Shown in pieces: positions 47,732-54,462 of a stretch of 64,000 bases of DNA. Position 1 is the first letter of the stretch. Each line of letters opens with the position of its first letter. Source of the stretch: CAIMWS01 sp964409245. GTDB taxonomy: Bacteria > Verrucomicrobiota > Verrucomicrobiia > Limisphaerales > UBA1319. The position numbers and the translations under genes are program-made. The stretch spans positions 1 through 64,000 of the forward strand of contig CAYPCQ010000023.1 of assembly GCA_964409245.1 (NCBI GenBank). Reading direction: 5' to 3'. The notes under the pieces are model-generated. The model searched no databases. It was not told the DNA's origin and saw only the letters and a list, made by a program, of their open reading frames with translations.

Positions 47732-48649
47732 TCAAATGCCTGGAAGCTCCGGGGCAGCCACCACCGGATCGTTTGGATGGGCGGTTCGCCAGAATTGCCC
47801 ATCGATTTCGGCAATGCCCGGGCCGGAACTTTTGGCCGGAGCCAGGCGGACAGAAATCGAATCGCCGGGGCCGGGAACCGGGATGCCTAATTGACGCGCG
47901 ATGGCGGCATGAGAGGCGAATTGGCCGAGCACAACGATGCCTTCGGGCCGGAGCGTGGTGCGGGCGCCGCCATTGGCGCGGACCCGCTTCATGAAGTCGT
48001 CCTGCTGGGCAACGGTGGCCACGCTTACCCGGCCAACTATCCGGCCGGTGGCGGAGCGGAAGAGTTCATTGATCCGCTTTTGGCCGGAAGCCTGGCTCAT
48101 GATTCGGCGGACGATTTCCGGGTCGAGCTGCAGCAGTACATTCGGCGGGAGAGGCGCACAGTCAAAAAGCCAGGTGATGGCCGCCCGGCCTTCCTGGTTG
48201 AGTGTGGCCTTCCGATCCCGGTTGCTGCTGGAGTTCAATCCGCTGTGGCTGGCGCGCACGATGCCCATGCTCCACTGGGAACGTGGGTCATCCGCCCAAA
48301 GCAGCAGGCAGAGGTGGCCAGCCGCCTCCGGGGGAATCATCCACCCATGGAGGGTCTGCGAGTATTTGCAATCCACTTCGCAGCCGGCGATTTGGAAGTC
48401 CAGGCTGGCGCCGTCTTTAAAAGCAAACGCGCGATGGAGGTTTATTTCCACCAAGGTGCCGCAATGGGTTTTTTCCGTTTTATTCAGCTGGTCCCACCGG
48501 TACCGCCCCGTGCGCTGGCCGTCGTAGAGCTGATCCAGAGTATCGCGCAGAACCTTCCCGGTCCTGAGCCCGCCGGGGTCAAGCGCCCGGACCTCCTGGG
48601 CAACCGCCTCCAGTTCCGGATCCGGATTTTTGCTGATTGGCGCGGCCAT
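47732..48649 (-). CDS. NaeI-type type II restriction endonuclease
   Basis: A 305-residue protein closely resembling NaeI (317 residues), which cuts GCCGGC and needs a second site as allosteric effector (type IIE). Seen here: LRDTLDQLYDGQRTG, KTEKTHCGTLVEINLHR, VDCKYS, and a C-terminal half with ATVAQQDDFMKRVR and LRPEGIVVLGQ like the NaeI effector (Topo) domain. The catalytic set aligns with NaeI at a constant offset of two: E68, D84, D93 and K95 for E70, D86, D95 and K97. Leu41 corresponds to NaeI Leu43, the residue whose change to Lys gives topoisomerase activity in NaeI. The HTH controller gene lies 9 bp upstream and the methyltransferase beyond it. Target GCCGGC is inferred from homology. 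Confidence 0.95.
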   Translation of the reverse strand: MAAPISKNPDPELEAVAQEVRALDPGGLRTGKVLRDTLDQLYDGQRTGRYRWDQLNKTEKTHCGTLVEINLHRAFAFKDGASLDFQIAGCEVDCKYSQTLHGWMIPPEAAGHLCLLLWADDPRSQWSMGIVRASHSGLNSSSNRDRKATLNQEGRAAITWLFDCAPLPPNVLLQLDPEIVRRIMSQASGQKRINELFRSATGRIVGRVSVATVAQQDDFMKRVRANGGARTTLRPEGIVVLGQFASHAAIARQLGIPVPGPGDSISVRLAPAKSSGPGIAEIDGQFWRTAHPNDPVVAAPELPGI

Positions 48650-48658
48650 AAAATCCCC

Positions 48659-48904
48659 TTATTTGGAATCCTTGCCAGGCGTTCCCAAAGCCTCGTCGAT
48701 GAGGGTGGAAAGGCTGGCCTTCAGCGCCGCCGCAATGCGGGCTGAAGCATCCAGGGTGGGATTCCGGACCCCGCGCTCCACCATGCTGATGTAAGTGGGG
48801 TGAAGACCGGCTGACTCAGCGAGTTTCTCCTGGGACAGGCCAGCGGCAATCCGCCGTGCGCGCACGGCGGATCCAAAACGCCTGGAGATTTTGGGGACTG
48901 GCAT
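48659..48904 (-). CDS. XRE-family HTH controller protein of the restriction-modification system
   Basis: An 81-residue helix-turn-helix protein if started at the ATG giving MPVPKISRRF; an ATG at 48943 would add 13 residues. The HTH runs through RARRIAAGLSQEKLAESAGL and HPTYISMVERGVRNPTLD, as in C proteins that time endonuclease expression until methylation is complete. It is encoded 9 bp upstream of the endonuclease on the same strand, the standard C-R order. A CTATAG-centred palindrome lies 42-49 bp upstream of the chosen start, resembling a C-box. No ribosome site is visible, consistent with the leaderless mRNAs described for some C genes. Confidence 0.85.
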   Translation of the reverse strand: MPVPKISRRFGSAVRARRIAAGLSQEKLAESAGLHPTYISMVERGVRNPTLDASARIAAALKASLSTLIDEALGTPGKDSK

Positions 48905-48940
48905 TACGCCGTGTTTGTGCCATGCGGCCCCGAAAGCGTC

Positions 48941-48957
48941 CATAGACTATAGTATGC
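48941..48957 (-). promoter_or_regulatory. Putative C-box / promoter of the controller-endonuclease unit
   Basis: Contains the palindrome ACTATAGT (48946-48953) within GCATACTATAGTCTATG on the minus strand. Known C-boxes have a similar GACT-n3-AGTC core. TATAGT could also serve as a -10 box. Placement upstream of the C-gene favours autoregulation; this is inference. Confidence 0.45.
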
Positions 48958-49115
48958 GAATGATGGCGCCGGCGGAACGAGGCCAAGGCCAGCGGACCGC
49001 CCAGGCATGAAACGAGCCGGAACCGAAAAAAGAACCAGAACTCAGGCGGCCTTGCAGAATGATGGCCTTTGAAGCCGCCAGCCAGCCTTTGGCGGCCTGA
49101 GCTGCCGGGTTGCGG

Positions 49116-50150
49116 TTAGGTCTTGGGCGGTTTTTTCGCCCGGCTGCCAGCGGACCATTTGCCCGCTGTTTCCAGGAGGCGGAGCTCAGCGGCCTGGGTG
49201 CCGGCGGAGGCGCGCTGGCGGTTCAGCGACCCCAGAATCGCCAAGCCAACCGCTCTGGCCACCAGCGGCGGGAAGGCATTCCCCACCTGGCGGTAGGCGA
49301 TGGTTTTTCCCCCCACAAAATTCCATTCATCGGGAAAACTTTGGATGCGGGCAACCATTCTCAACGTCAGCCGCGGAAAGCCATCTTCAGGGAATTTTTC
49401 ATCGGGGGGGCCATCGGCAATGCCCAGCCCATCGACACCGAATTGGAGCCAGCGCTGGCGGGCCCGGGTGGGCCCCAAATCCGGCCCGCCGTGCTTTTTG
49501 GAGCCGCCCACAATGGTGGGCGCCACGCCCAAGGCACGCCGCGCCCAGGCCCCGGCTCCCGGCCAGCCGCTGGCGCCCATGAGATCAATGAGCGTCTCGC
49601 CCACGCCGCGGCGGGGGCCGCAGGGTTCCGGCCATTGGAAAAATCCGGCGTCCCCGGGCTTGAGGGCGACCAGCACAAACCGGGGGCGCAGCTGCGGAAC
49701 CCCAAAGTCCGCGGCCTGAAGCACTTTCCATTCCGGCTGGTAGCCCAGTTTCGCCAGCTTGGCCATCAGCTCGCGCCGGTAAGGTTCAAACTTGGCCGAG
49801 GCAAGGCCCGGGACGTTCTCGAAAAGCACGGCCCTTGGCCTGGCTTTTTCCACGATCGAGATGGCCGCGGGAAACATATCGCGGTCATCCTCAGCCCCGA
49901 GCTGTTTGCCCGCGATGCTGAACGGAGGGCACGGAACCCCGCCCGCCAGCAGATCGATGCCGGAGAATTTTTCGGCGGCGAAGGAACGGATGTCCTCCTG
50001 ATAAGTGTTCCAGTGGGGGCGGTTTTTCCGCAGGGTGGCGCAAAAATGGGGTTCGTATTCCACCAATGCCTCATGGTGGAATCCGGCCATTTCGAGGCCG
50101 AGGGCCTGGCCGCCGCCCCCGGCACAAATTTCGATAGCTGAATAACTCAT
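49116..50150 (-). CDS. C5-cytosine DNA methyltransferase of NaeI-type system
   Basis: A 344-residue enzyme that transfers a methyl group from S-adenosylmethionine to cytosine C5. Motifs in order: I at EICAGGGGQALGLEMAGF, IV with catalytic C74 in GGVPCPPFSIAG, VI at E111-N112-V113, VIII at QLRPR (153-157), a target-recognition region about 175-265, and X at RQVGNAFPP. Length fits single-chain 5mC enzymes. Given the NaeI-like endonuclease next door, the expected site is GCCGGC. The start overlaps the end of the vsr gene by four bases (ATGA), so the two are co-translated. Codon use and GC are not obviously different from the genome. Confidence 0.95.
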   Translation of the reverse strand: MSYSAIEICAGGGGQALGLEMAGFHHEALVEYEPHFCATLRKNRPHWNTYQEDIRSFAAEKFSGIDLLAGGVPCPPFSIAGKQLGAEDDRDMFPAAISIVEKARPRAVLFENVPGLASAKFEPYRRELMAKLAKLGYQPEWKVLQAADFGVPQLRPRFVLVALKPGDAGFFQWPEPCGPRRGVGETLIDLMGASGWPGAGAWARRALGVAPTIVGGSKKHGGPDLGPTRARQRWLQFGVDGLGIADGPPDEKFPEDGFPRLTLRMVARIQSFPDEWNFVGGKTIAYRQVGNAFPPLVARAVGLAILGSLNRQRASAGTQAAELRLLETAGKWSAGSRAKKPPKT

Positions 50151-50605
50151 TTCCTGCCGGGGAGCTTAGCGGCGGGGCGCGGAGGAGGCGAGCGCGTATT
50201 TTCCGCCAAGGCCCGGCTGATTTTGGCGGCGACCGCTTTGGGGTTTTGAAGCTGGTGCTCCCAAAATCGCATTACCATCCAGCCGGCCTTGCGAAGCCCG
50301 CTGGTTATTTCCTTGTCGCGCATTTTATTGCGGGCCAGCTTGGGCAGCCAGTAGCCGGTATTGGTGCCGGGATTCCGGCCATGCCGCGGGCACCCATGCC
50401 AGAAACAGCCGTCCACAAAGATCGCGAGGCGCGCCGCGCGGAACACAAAATCAGGCCGGCCCGGCAATGGCAGGTGCCTGCGCCAGCCCTTGATATGCGC
50501 CGCGCGGAAGATGGCTGCAAGCTTCAGCTCGGTAGCCTTGTTGCCGCGGGAGCGGATGGCCGCCATCACCTTGCTGCGCTTGCTTATAGTGAATACATCA
50601 GGCAC
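50147..50605 (-). CDS. vsr: Very short patch repair (Vsr) endonuclease
   Basis: A 152-residue DNA mismatch endonuclease that nicks next to T in T:G mismatches formed when 5-methylcytosine deaminates. Typical features: MAAIRSRGNKATE at the N-terminus, LPLPGRPDFVF with catalytic D52 (E. coli D51), AIFVDGCFWHGC with H70 (E. coli H69) and zinc-ligand cysteines, and WMVMRFWEHQL near the end. Linkage to the C5-methyltransferase by a 4-base overlap fits its role of protecting the methylated recognition sites from C-to-T loss. The start at 50605 follows directly from the assembly-gap region; 128 bp of known sequence precedes it before the Ns. Confidence 0.95.
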   Translation of the reverse strand: MPDVFTISKRSKVMAAIRSRGNKATELKLAAIFRAAHIKGWRRHLPLPGRPDFVFRAARLAIFVDGCFWHGCPRHGRNPGTNTGYWLPKLARNKMRDKEITSGLRKAGWMVMRFWEHQLQNPKAVAAKISRALAENTRSPPPRPAAKLPGRK

Positions 50606-50733
50606 CTCCAGACGCTACCACCACCTCCGGTGAATGGCCATTGAAACCCAGCCTTTCCTCTGCCTTTCCCATAACCGGCCGGCCAGCGCGTTGCCTCCAC
50701 GGCCCGGGCAGCGCCATCCGCTTCCGCCGGCCT

Positions 50734-50833
50734 NNNNNNNNNNNNNNNNNNNNNNNNNNNNNNNNNNNNNNNNNNNNNNNNNNNNNNNNNNNNNNNNNNN
50801 NNNNNNNNNNNNNNNNNNNNNNNNNNNNNNNNN
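50734..50833. other. Assembly gap of 100 Ns
   Basis: Exactly 100 undetermined bases, a standard scaffold filler of unknown true size. The right flank is a short tandem repeat, the probable reason assembly failed here. Confidence 0.99.
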
Positions 50834-50905
50834 GCCATCCCCCTGATCCCTGCCATCCCCCTGATCCCTGCCATCCCCCTGATCCCTGCCATCCCCCTGA
50901 TCCCT
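50834..50905. repeat. 18-bp minisatellite, four visible exact copies
   Basis: Unit GCCATCCCCCTGATCCCT repeats perfectly four times from the edge of the gap. The left boundary is hidden by the gap, so the real copy number is unknown. It lies between the restriction-modification island and the sugar-isomerase-like gene. Confidence 0.95.
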
Positions 50906-51004
50906 GGCGGCCCGCGCGCGCCTGGCCGGCAAATGAACATTGACCGGGGGGCAGGGCTTGGATAAGCTCGGCTAACTTGAAACCAACTTGAAAAAGGAAA
51001 AAGC

Positions 51005-51856
51005 ATGAAAACAAACTATTCGGGCGCTTTGACCCGCCGCCAATTCATCAACCTGGGCGCGTTGAGCGTGGCCGCGTGCGGCGTGGGATTGCAGGCCGCG
51101 GTGGCGGCGAAGAAGGTTCCCCTGGGGCTGCAGCTGTATTCCGTCCGGGAACAGTGCGCCAAGGATCTGCCGGCGGTGTTGAAAGCGGTGGGAGCCATGG
51201 GCTACAAGGGCGTGGAATATGCCGGATACTACAAGCGCAACGCCAAGGAGCTGCGCCAGCTGATGGACGACAACGGCCTGGTGTGCTGCGGCACCCATAC
51301 CGGCATGGACACCCTGGAGAAGGACGCGCTGGAAGCCACCCTGGAGTTCAACCACACGCTGGGGAACAAATACCTGATCGTGCCGGGCATGCCGGAAAAG
51401 CGGTCCAACTCCAAGCAGGCGTGGCTGGACACGGCCAAATATTTCAACGAGCTGGCGGCCCGGGTCAAAAGCCATGGGATGGTGGTGGGCTACCACGCCC
51501 ACGCCGGGGACTTCAAGAAAATCGAGGAGGCGGTGCCCTGGGATCTGTTCTTCGGCAACACCCAGAAATCGGTGGTGATGCAGCTGGACACCGGCAACTG
51601 CCTGGATGGCGGAACCGACCCGGTGGCGGTGCTGAAGAAATACCCGGGCCGCGCCCGGACGATCCACCTGAAGGAACATGGCGGCGCCGCCAGCGCGGTC
51701 GTCGGGGAAGGGGAAGTGAAGTGGAGCGAGATCTTCAAGCTGTGCGAGGCCGGGCGGTCGGTGGATTGGTACATCGTGGAGCACGAGCGGGGCGGGCCGG
51801 ATCCGCTGGGCGATGTGAAACGCTGCCTGGAAAGCCTGAAAAAGATGGGCAAGTAA
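51005..51856 (+). CDS. Exported sugar phosphate isomerase/epimerase-like TIM-barrel protein (1)
   Basis: A 283-residue protein of the xylose-isomerase-like AP_endonuc_2 superfamily. It carries a twin-arginine-like signal (LTRRQFINLGALSVAACG) and is preceded by an AAAGGA ribosome site. The barrel begins VPLGLQLYSVREQ, and metal-binding strands are visible at GTHTGMD, GYHAHAGDF, MQLDTGNC and HLKEHG, with a terminal Glu in YIVEHERGG, fitting a divalent-metal sugar isomerase or epimerase. The substrate is unknown. It converges with a paralogue on the opposite strand across a shared bidirectional terminator. Similar proteins accompany Gfo/Idh/MocA and DUF1080 genes in related genomes. Confidence 0.92.
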   Translation: MKTNYSGALTRRQFINLGALSVAACGVGLQAAVAAKKVPLGLQLYSVREQCAKDLPAVLKAVGAMGYKGVEYAGYYKRNAKELRQLMDDNGLVCCGTHTGMDTLEKDALEATLEFNHTLGNKYLIVPGMPEKRSNSKQAWLDTAKYFNELAARVKSHGMVVGYHAHAGDFKKIEEAVPWDLFFGNTQKSVVMQLDTGNCLDGGTDPVAVLKKYPGRARTIHLKEHGGAASAVVGEGEVKWSEIFKLCEAGRSVDWYIVEHERGGPDPLGDVKRCLESLKKMGK

Positions 51857-51914
51857 AAGCCGGTCTCTGGCGCCGGGTTGGCGCCCGGACCGGGGCCGAT
51901 AAAATAAGAACGTA

Positions 51915-51946
51915 AGAACGGCGGGGAATTCCCCGCCGTTCTGTTT
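51915..51946. terminator. Bidirectional terminator between convergent isomerase genes
   Basis: AGAACGGCGGGG (51915-51926), AATT, CCCCGCCGTTCT (51931-51942): a perfect palindrome with a GTTTT tract on the plus-strand side and an A-rich stretch (ATAAAATAAG, 51899 onward) that gives Ts on the minus-strand side. Confidence 0.88.
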
Positions 51947-51973
51947 TGGAATGGAAAAGGATCGCGCGCCCGG

Positions 51974-52855
51974 CTACCAGGCCATGCGCTCCAGGTGCCG
52001 CAGGCTCACCGGCAGCTGGGCCTCGACGGAGGGGGATTCATCCTCGATGAAGTAGTATTTCACCCCGGCTTTCCGGGCGGCCTTCAGGATTTCGGGCAGG
52101 GGGATCTGGCCGGTGCCGAGGGCGACATCGTTGCGCACATCGGTGCTGCCGGTATGGGCGCCGGTGGCCACGCCTTTTTTGAGATCCTTGAGGTGCATCA
52201 GCTCAAAGCGGGCGCCATATTTCTGCAGCAGGGCCACGGGATTCTGGCCCGGGAAATGCACCCAGAGGATGTCCATCTCATAAGAGACATACTTGGGATT
52301 GGTGCCGGTCATCATGACATCGAACAGGGTGCCCGGGCCGCAGCGCTGGAACTCATAGCCGTGGATGTGGTAGAAAAAGCGCAAGCCGTACTTGGCCAGC
52401 ACTTTGCCGGCGCGGTTGAACACCCGGATGGCTTCCTGGCACTGTTTTTCGTCGAAGGGATCCCGGTGGGGGATCCAGGCGCAGCCGGCATACTGCAAGC
52501 CGAGGGCCTTGGCTTCCTTGGCGACGGCGTCGGGATCATCCCGCAGGCGCTCGAACGGGAAATGGCCGGCCACCGGCTTTAAGCGTTTCTCGCGCAGCAG
52601 GTTGCGGAATTTCTCCGGCGGCAGATTGCAGGTGCCGGCCAGCTCGACGTAGTTGAAGCCGAGGGCGGCCGCTTTGTCCAGGGTGCCCGGCACATCCTTG
52701 GCGAAGGAATCGCGCAGGCTGTATAACTGCAGGCCCACCGGCCCTTTGAAGGCCGGGCTGGTGCCGGCGGGGCCGCGTTTCTGGGCCGCTGGAACCGAAA
52801 GCGCACTTAAGGCCACGCACAGCGTGGCCAATAGAAGAGTGTTTTTAGTATTCAT
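51974..52855 (-). CDS. Exported sugar phosphate isomerase/epimerase-like TIM-barrel protein (2)
   Basis: A 293-residue relative of the convergent gene, started at the ATG giving MNTKNTLLLATL, with a Sec-type signal (LATLCVALSALSVPAAQ) instead of a Tat-like one. The barrel opens VGLQLYSLRDSFAKDVPGTL, closely parallel to the neighbour. Probable metal-site strands include AGHFPFERL, YHIHGYEF, YEMDILWVHFPG, MHLKDLKKG and FIEDESPS. Reaction and substrate are not known; isomerisation or epimerisation of a keto-sugar is a family-based guess. The different export signals suggest independent recruitment or divergence of the two paralogues rather than a fresh duplication. Confidence 0.92.
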   Translation of the reverse strand: MNTKNTLLLATLCVALSALSVPAAQKRGPAGTSPAFKGPVGLQLYSLRDSFAKDVPGTLDKAAALGFNYVELAGTCNLPPEKFRNLLREKRLKPVAGHFPFERLRDDPDAVAKEAKALGLQYAGCAWIPHRDPFDEKQCQEAIRVFNRAGKVLAKYGLRFFYHIHGYEFQRCGPGTLFDVMMTGTNPKYVSYEMDILWVHFPGQNPVALLQKYGARFELMHLKDLKKGVATGAHTGSTDVRNDVALGTGQIPLPEILKAARKAGVKYYFIEDESPSVEAQLPVSLRHLERMAW

Positions 52856-53021
52856 AAACGACATGCGTCCACCCTAAGGGCCGGTGGCCAAAAAGAAAAG
52901 CCTCGAAATCCGGATTTACAGGAGCCTGGCAGGGGGCATAATGGGGGATGGATAATAACGGCCCGGCCTCCCGCGCGGAGCGGGAGGCGCCCGGGCCGGC
53001 CAGGAAACGAACTGAATATAT

Positions 53022-53267
53022 ATGCCGCTTTACGAATATGAAGTGAGCGAAGGTGGCTGCGAGATCTGCGGCGGCAAGTTCACCTTGCGCCGCTCATTGA
53101 GCGCCCCGGAGCTGGCGCATTGCCCGGCCTGCCAAAAGCCGGTCCGGAAGATAATCTCTTCATTTAATACACCAAAATATATGAAACCTTTATCCATTTC
53201 CGACGCCAAGCAGGCCGGTTTTACGGTCCTGAAAAAGACCGGCGCCGGGGAATACGAAAGGCAGTAA
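53022..53267 (+). CDS. FmdB-family zinc-ribbon protein
   Basis: An 81-residue small protein that begins MPLYEYEVSEGGCEICGG, the signature of the FmdB/CxxC-CxxC regulatory family. Zinc-ligand cysteines are C13, C16, C34 and C37. The ~40 residues after the ribbon are less conserved, as usual. Members of this family were named after a regulator of formamidase in Methylophilus, but most are of unknown function and possibly bind nucleic acid. The gene is alone, 230 bp before the ABC/SPFH run and on the same strand. Confidence 0.88.
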   Translation: MPLYEYEVSEGGCEICGGKFTLRRSLSAPELAHCPACQKPVRKIISSFNTPKYMKPLSISDAKQAGFTVLKKTGAGEYERQ

Positions 53268-53316
53268 CCAGGACGTTCCATGTGCCATCAGACGCACACT
53301 TTGCATTCAAACAGGC

Positions 53317-53346
53317 TTGCGTTAGCCTGCGCGCTATGGCTTTAAT
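53317..53346 (+). promoter_or_regulatory. Candidate promoter of the ABC/SPFH/P1B gene run
   Basis: TTGCGT (53317-53322) and TTTAAT (53341-53346), spaced 18 nt, about 150 bp before the first permease start. Each box is one or two bases off consensus. No clear regulator-binding site was recognised. Confidence 0.25.
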
Positions 53347-53497
53347 CTGGCTCCTTGGCGGAGGCTTCACCCCGCCGGGAGGCAGCGAGGGCAGTGGCGC
53401 AGGGCGCCGGTCTTTGCCAAATCGCCCCCCGGGCACGCGTGGAAGCGGATACCCGGCGAGGGACAATGAACTCAAGAGGTTGAGCGTTTAGCAAGTA

Positions 53498-54460
53498 ATG
53501 AGACAATATTATTCGATCGCCGCCAATGCCTTCATGGAATTGGTCCGGCAGCCGGTTTATCTGCTGCTCACCAGCAGTTCGGCGATCTTTATTGTCTATC
53601 TGGCGTGCGTGCCGTATTTCGGCCTGGGGGACGACATGAAGATGGTCAAAACCAGCGTGCTGGCGGTGATGTTGTTCACCGGGCTGCTGGGGGCGGTGTT
53701 GAGCGCGGGCACCTCGGTGGCGCACGAAATCCGCAGCGGCACCGCCCTGGCGGTGCTCTCCAAGCCGGTGGGCCGGGTGCAGTTCCTGCTGGCAAAATGG
53801 TCCGGCGTGGCGGGGGCCCTGACGCTGATGACCTACGTGAACCTGATCGCCTGCCTCCTCGCCAGCCGCATGGCTTACGACGCCTACTCGGACACGGACA
53901 AGAAGGCCCTGGCGATCTTCGCCGCCGCCGTGGCGCTGGCCTACGCCTGCGCGGGCTTCACCAACTACTTCCTGCACCGGCAGTTTGTGGCCGACGCCAT
54001 GTTCGCGCTGACGCTGCTGGTGACGGTGGCCTTCGTGGTCATCATCCGGTTCACCGCCCACGAGGCCACCATGAACGAGGTGGCCAAAGTGGATTGGCGG
54101 ATGGTGCCGGTGAGCTTCCTGATCCTGCTGGCGCTGTGGGTGCTCGCCGGGCTGGCGGTGGCCTGCGCCACGCGCCTGGACCTCATCCCCACGCTGGCGG
54201 TGTGCACGGGCTTTTTCTTCCTGGGCCTCATGTCCGACTATCTGTTCGGGGACCGCGCGGTGCTGGGCTCGTGGTGGGCTTCTCTGTTATATACCCTCGT
54301 GCCCAACTGGCAGGTGTTCTGGGTGGCCGACGTCCTGGAACAAGGCAAGGCCAGCGTGCCCGCCAGTTATCTGGCCAAAGCGGCGGTTTACGCGGCCAGC
54401 TACCTGGGAGCCACCCTGGCGGTGGGGCTGGCTTTGTTTGAAGATCGTGAATTGACTTAA
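53498..54460 (+). CDS. ABC-2-type transporter permease (1)
   Basis: A 320-residue polytopic membrane protein with about seven hydrophobic segments: residues 20-40, 50-72, 100-120, 135-155, 165-188, 205-228 and 275-312. The fold and early motif GTSVAHEIRSGTALAVLSKPVGR fit the permease class of ABC-2 exporters, where this loop contacts the ATPase. Its ATPase is probably the one encoded at 60433-61632 in the same run; no ATPase lies closer. It is the first gene of an eight-gene plus-strand series, ending 2 bp before the first SPFH gene. Substrate unknown. Confidence 0.9.
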   Translation: MRQYYSIAANAFMELVRQPVYLLLTSSSAIFIVYLACVPYFGLGDDMKMVKTSVLAVMLFTGLLGAVLSAGTSVAHEIRSGTALAVLSKPVGRVQFLLAKWSGVAGALTLMTYVNLIACLLASRMAYDAYSDTDKKALAIFAAAVALAYACAGFTNYFLHRQFVADAMFALTLLVTVAFVVIIRFTAHEATMNEVAKVDWRMVPVSFLILLALWVLAGLAVACATRLDLIPTLAVCTGFFFLGLMSDYLFGDRAVLGSWWASLLYTLVPNWQVFWVADVLEQGKASVPASYLAKAAVYAASYLGATLAVGLALFEDRELT

Positions 54461-54462
54461 CC

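Noticed and set aside
50834..50905. CRISPR array
   Set aside because: The units are 18 bp and directly adjacent with no spacers, and there are no cas genes; it is a minisatellite.
50584..51014. A minus-strand gene running through the assembly gap with repeated R-D-Q-G-D-G
   Set aside because: The frame depends on undetermined bases and a minisatellite that is open by chance.
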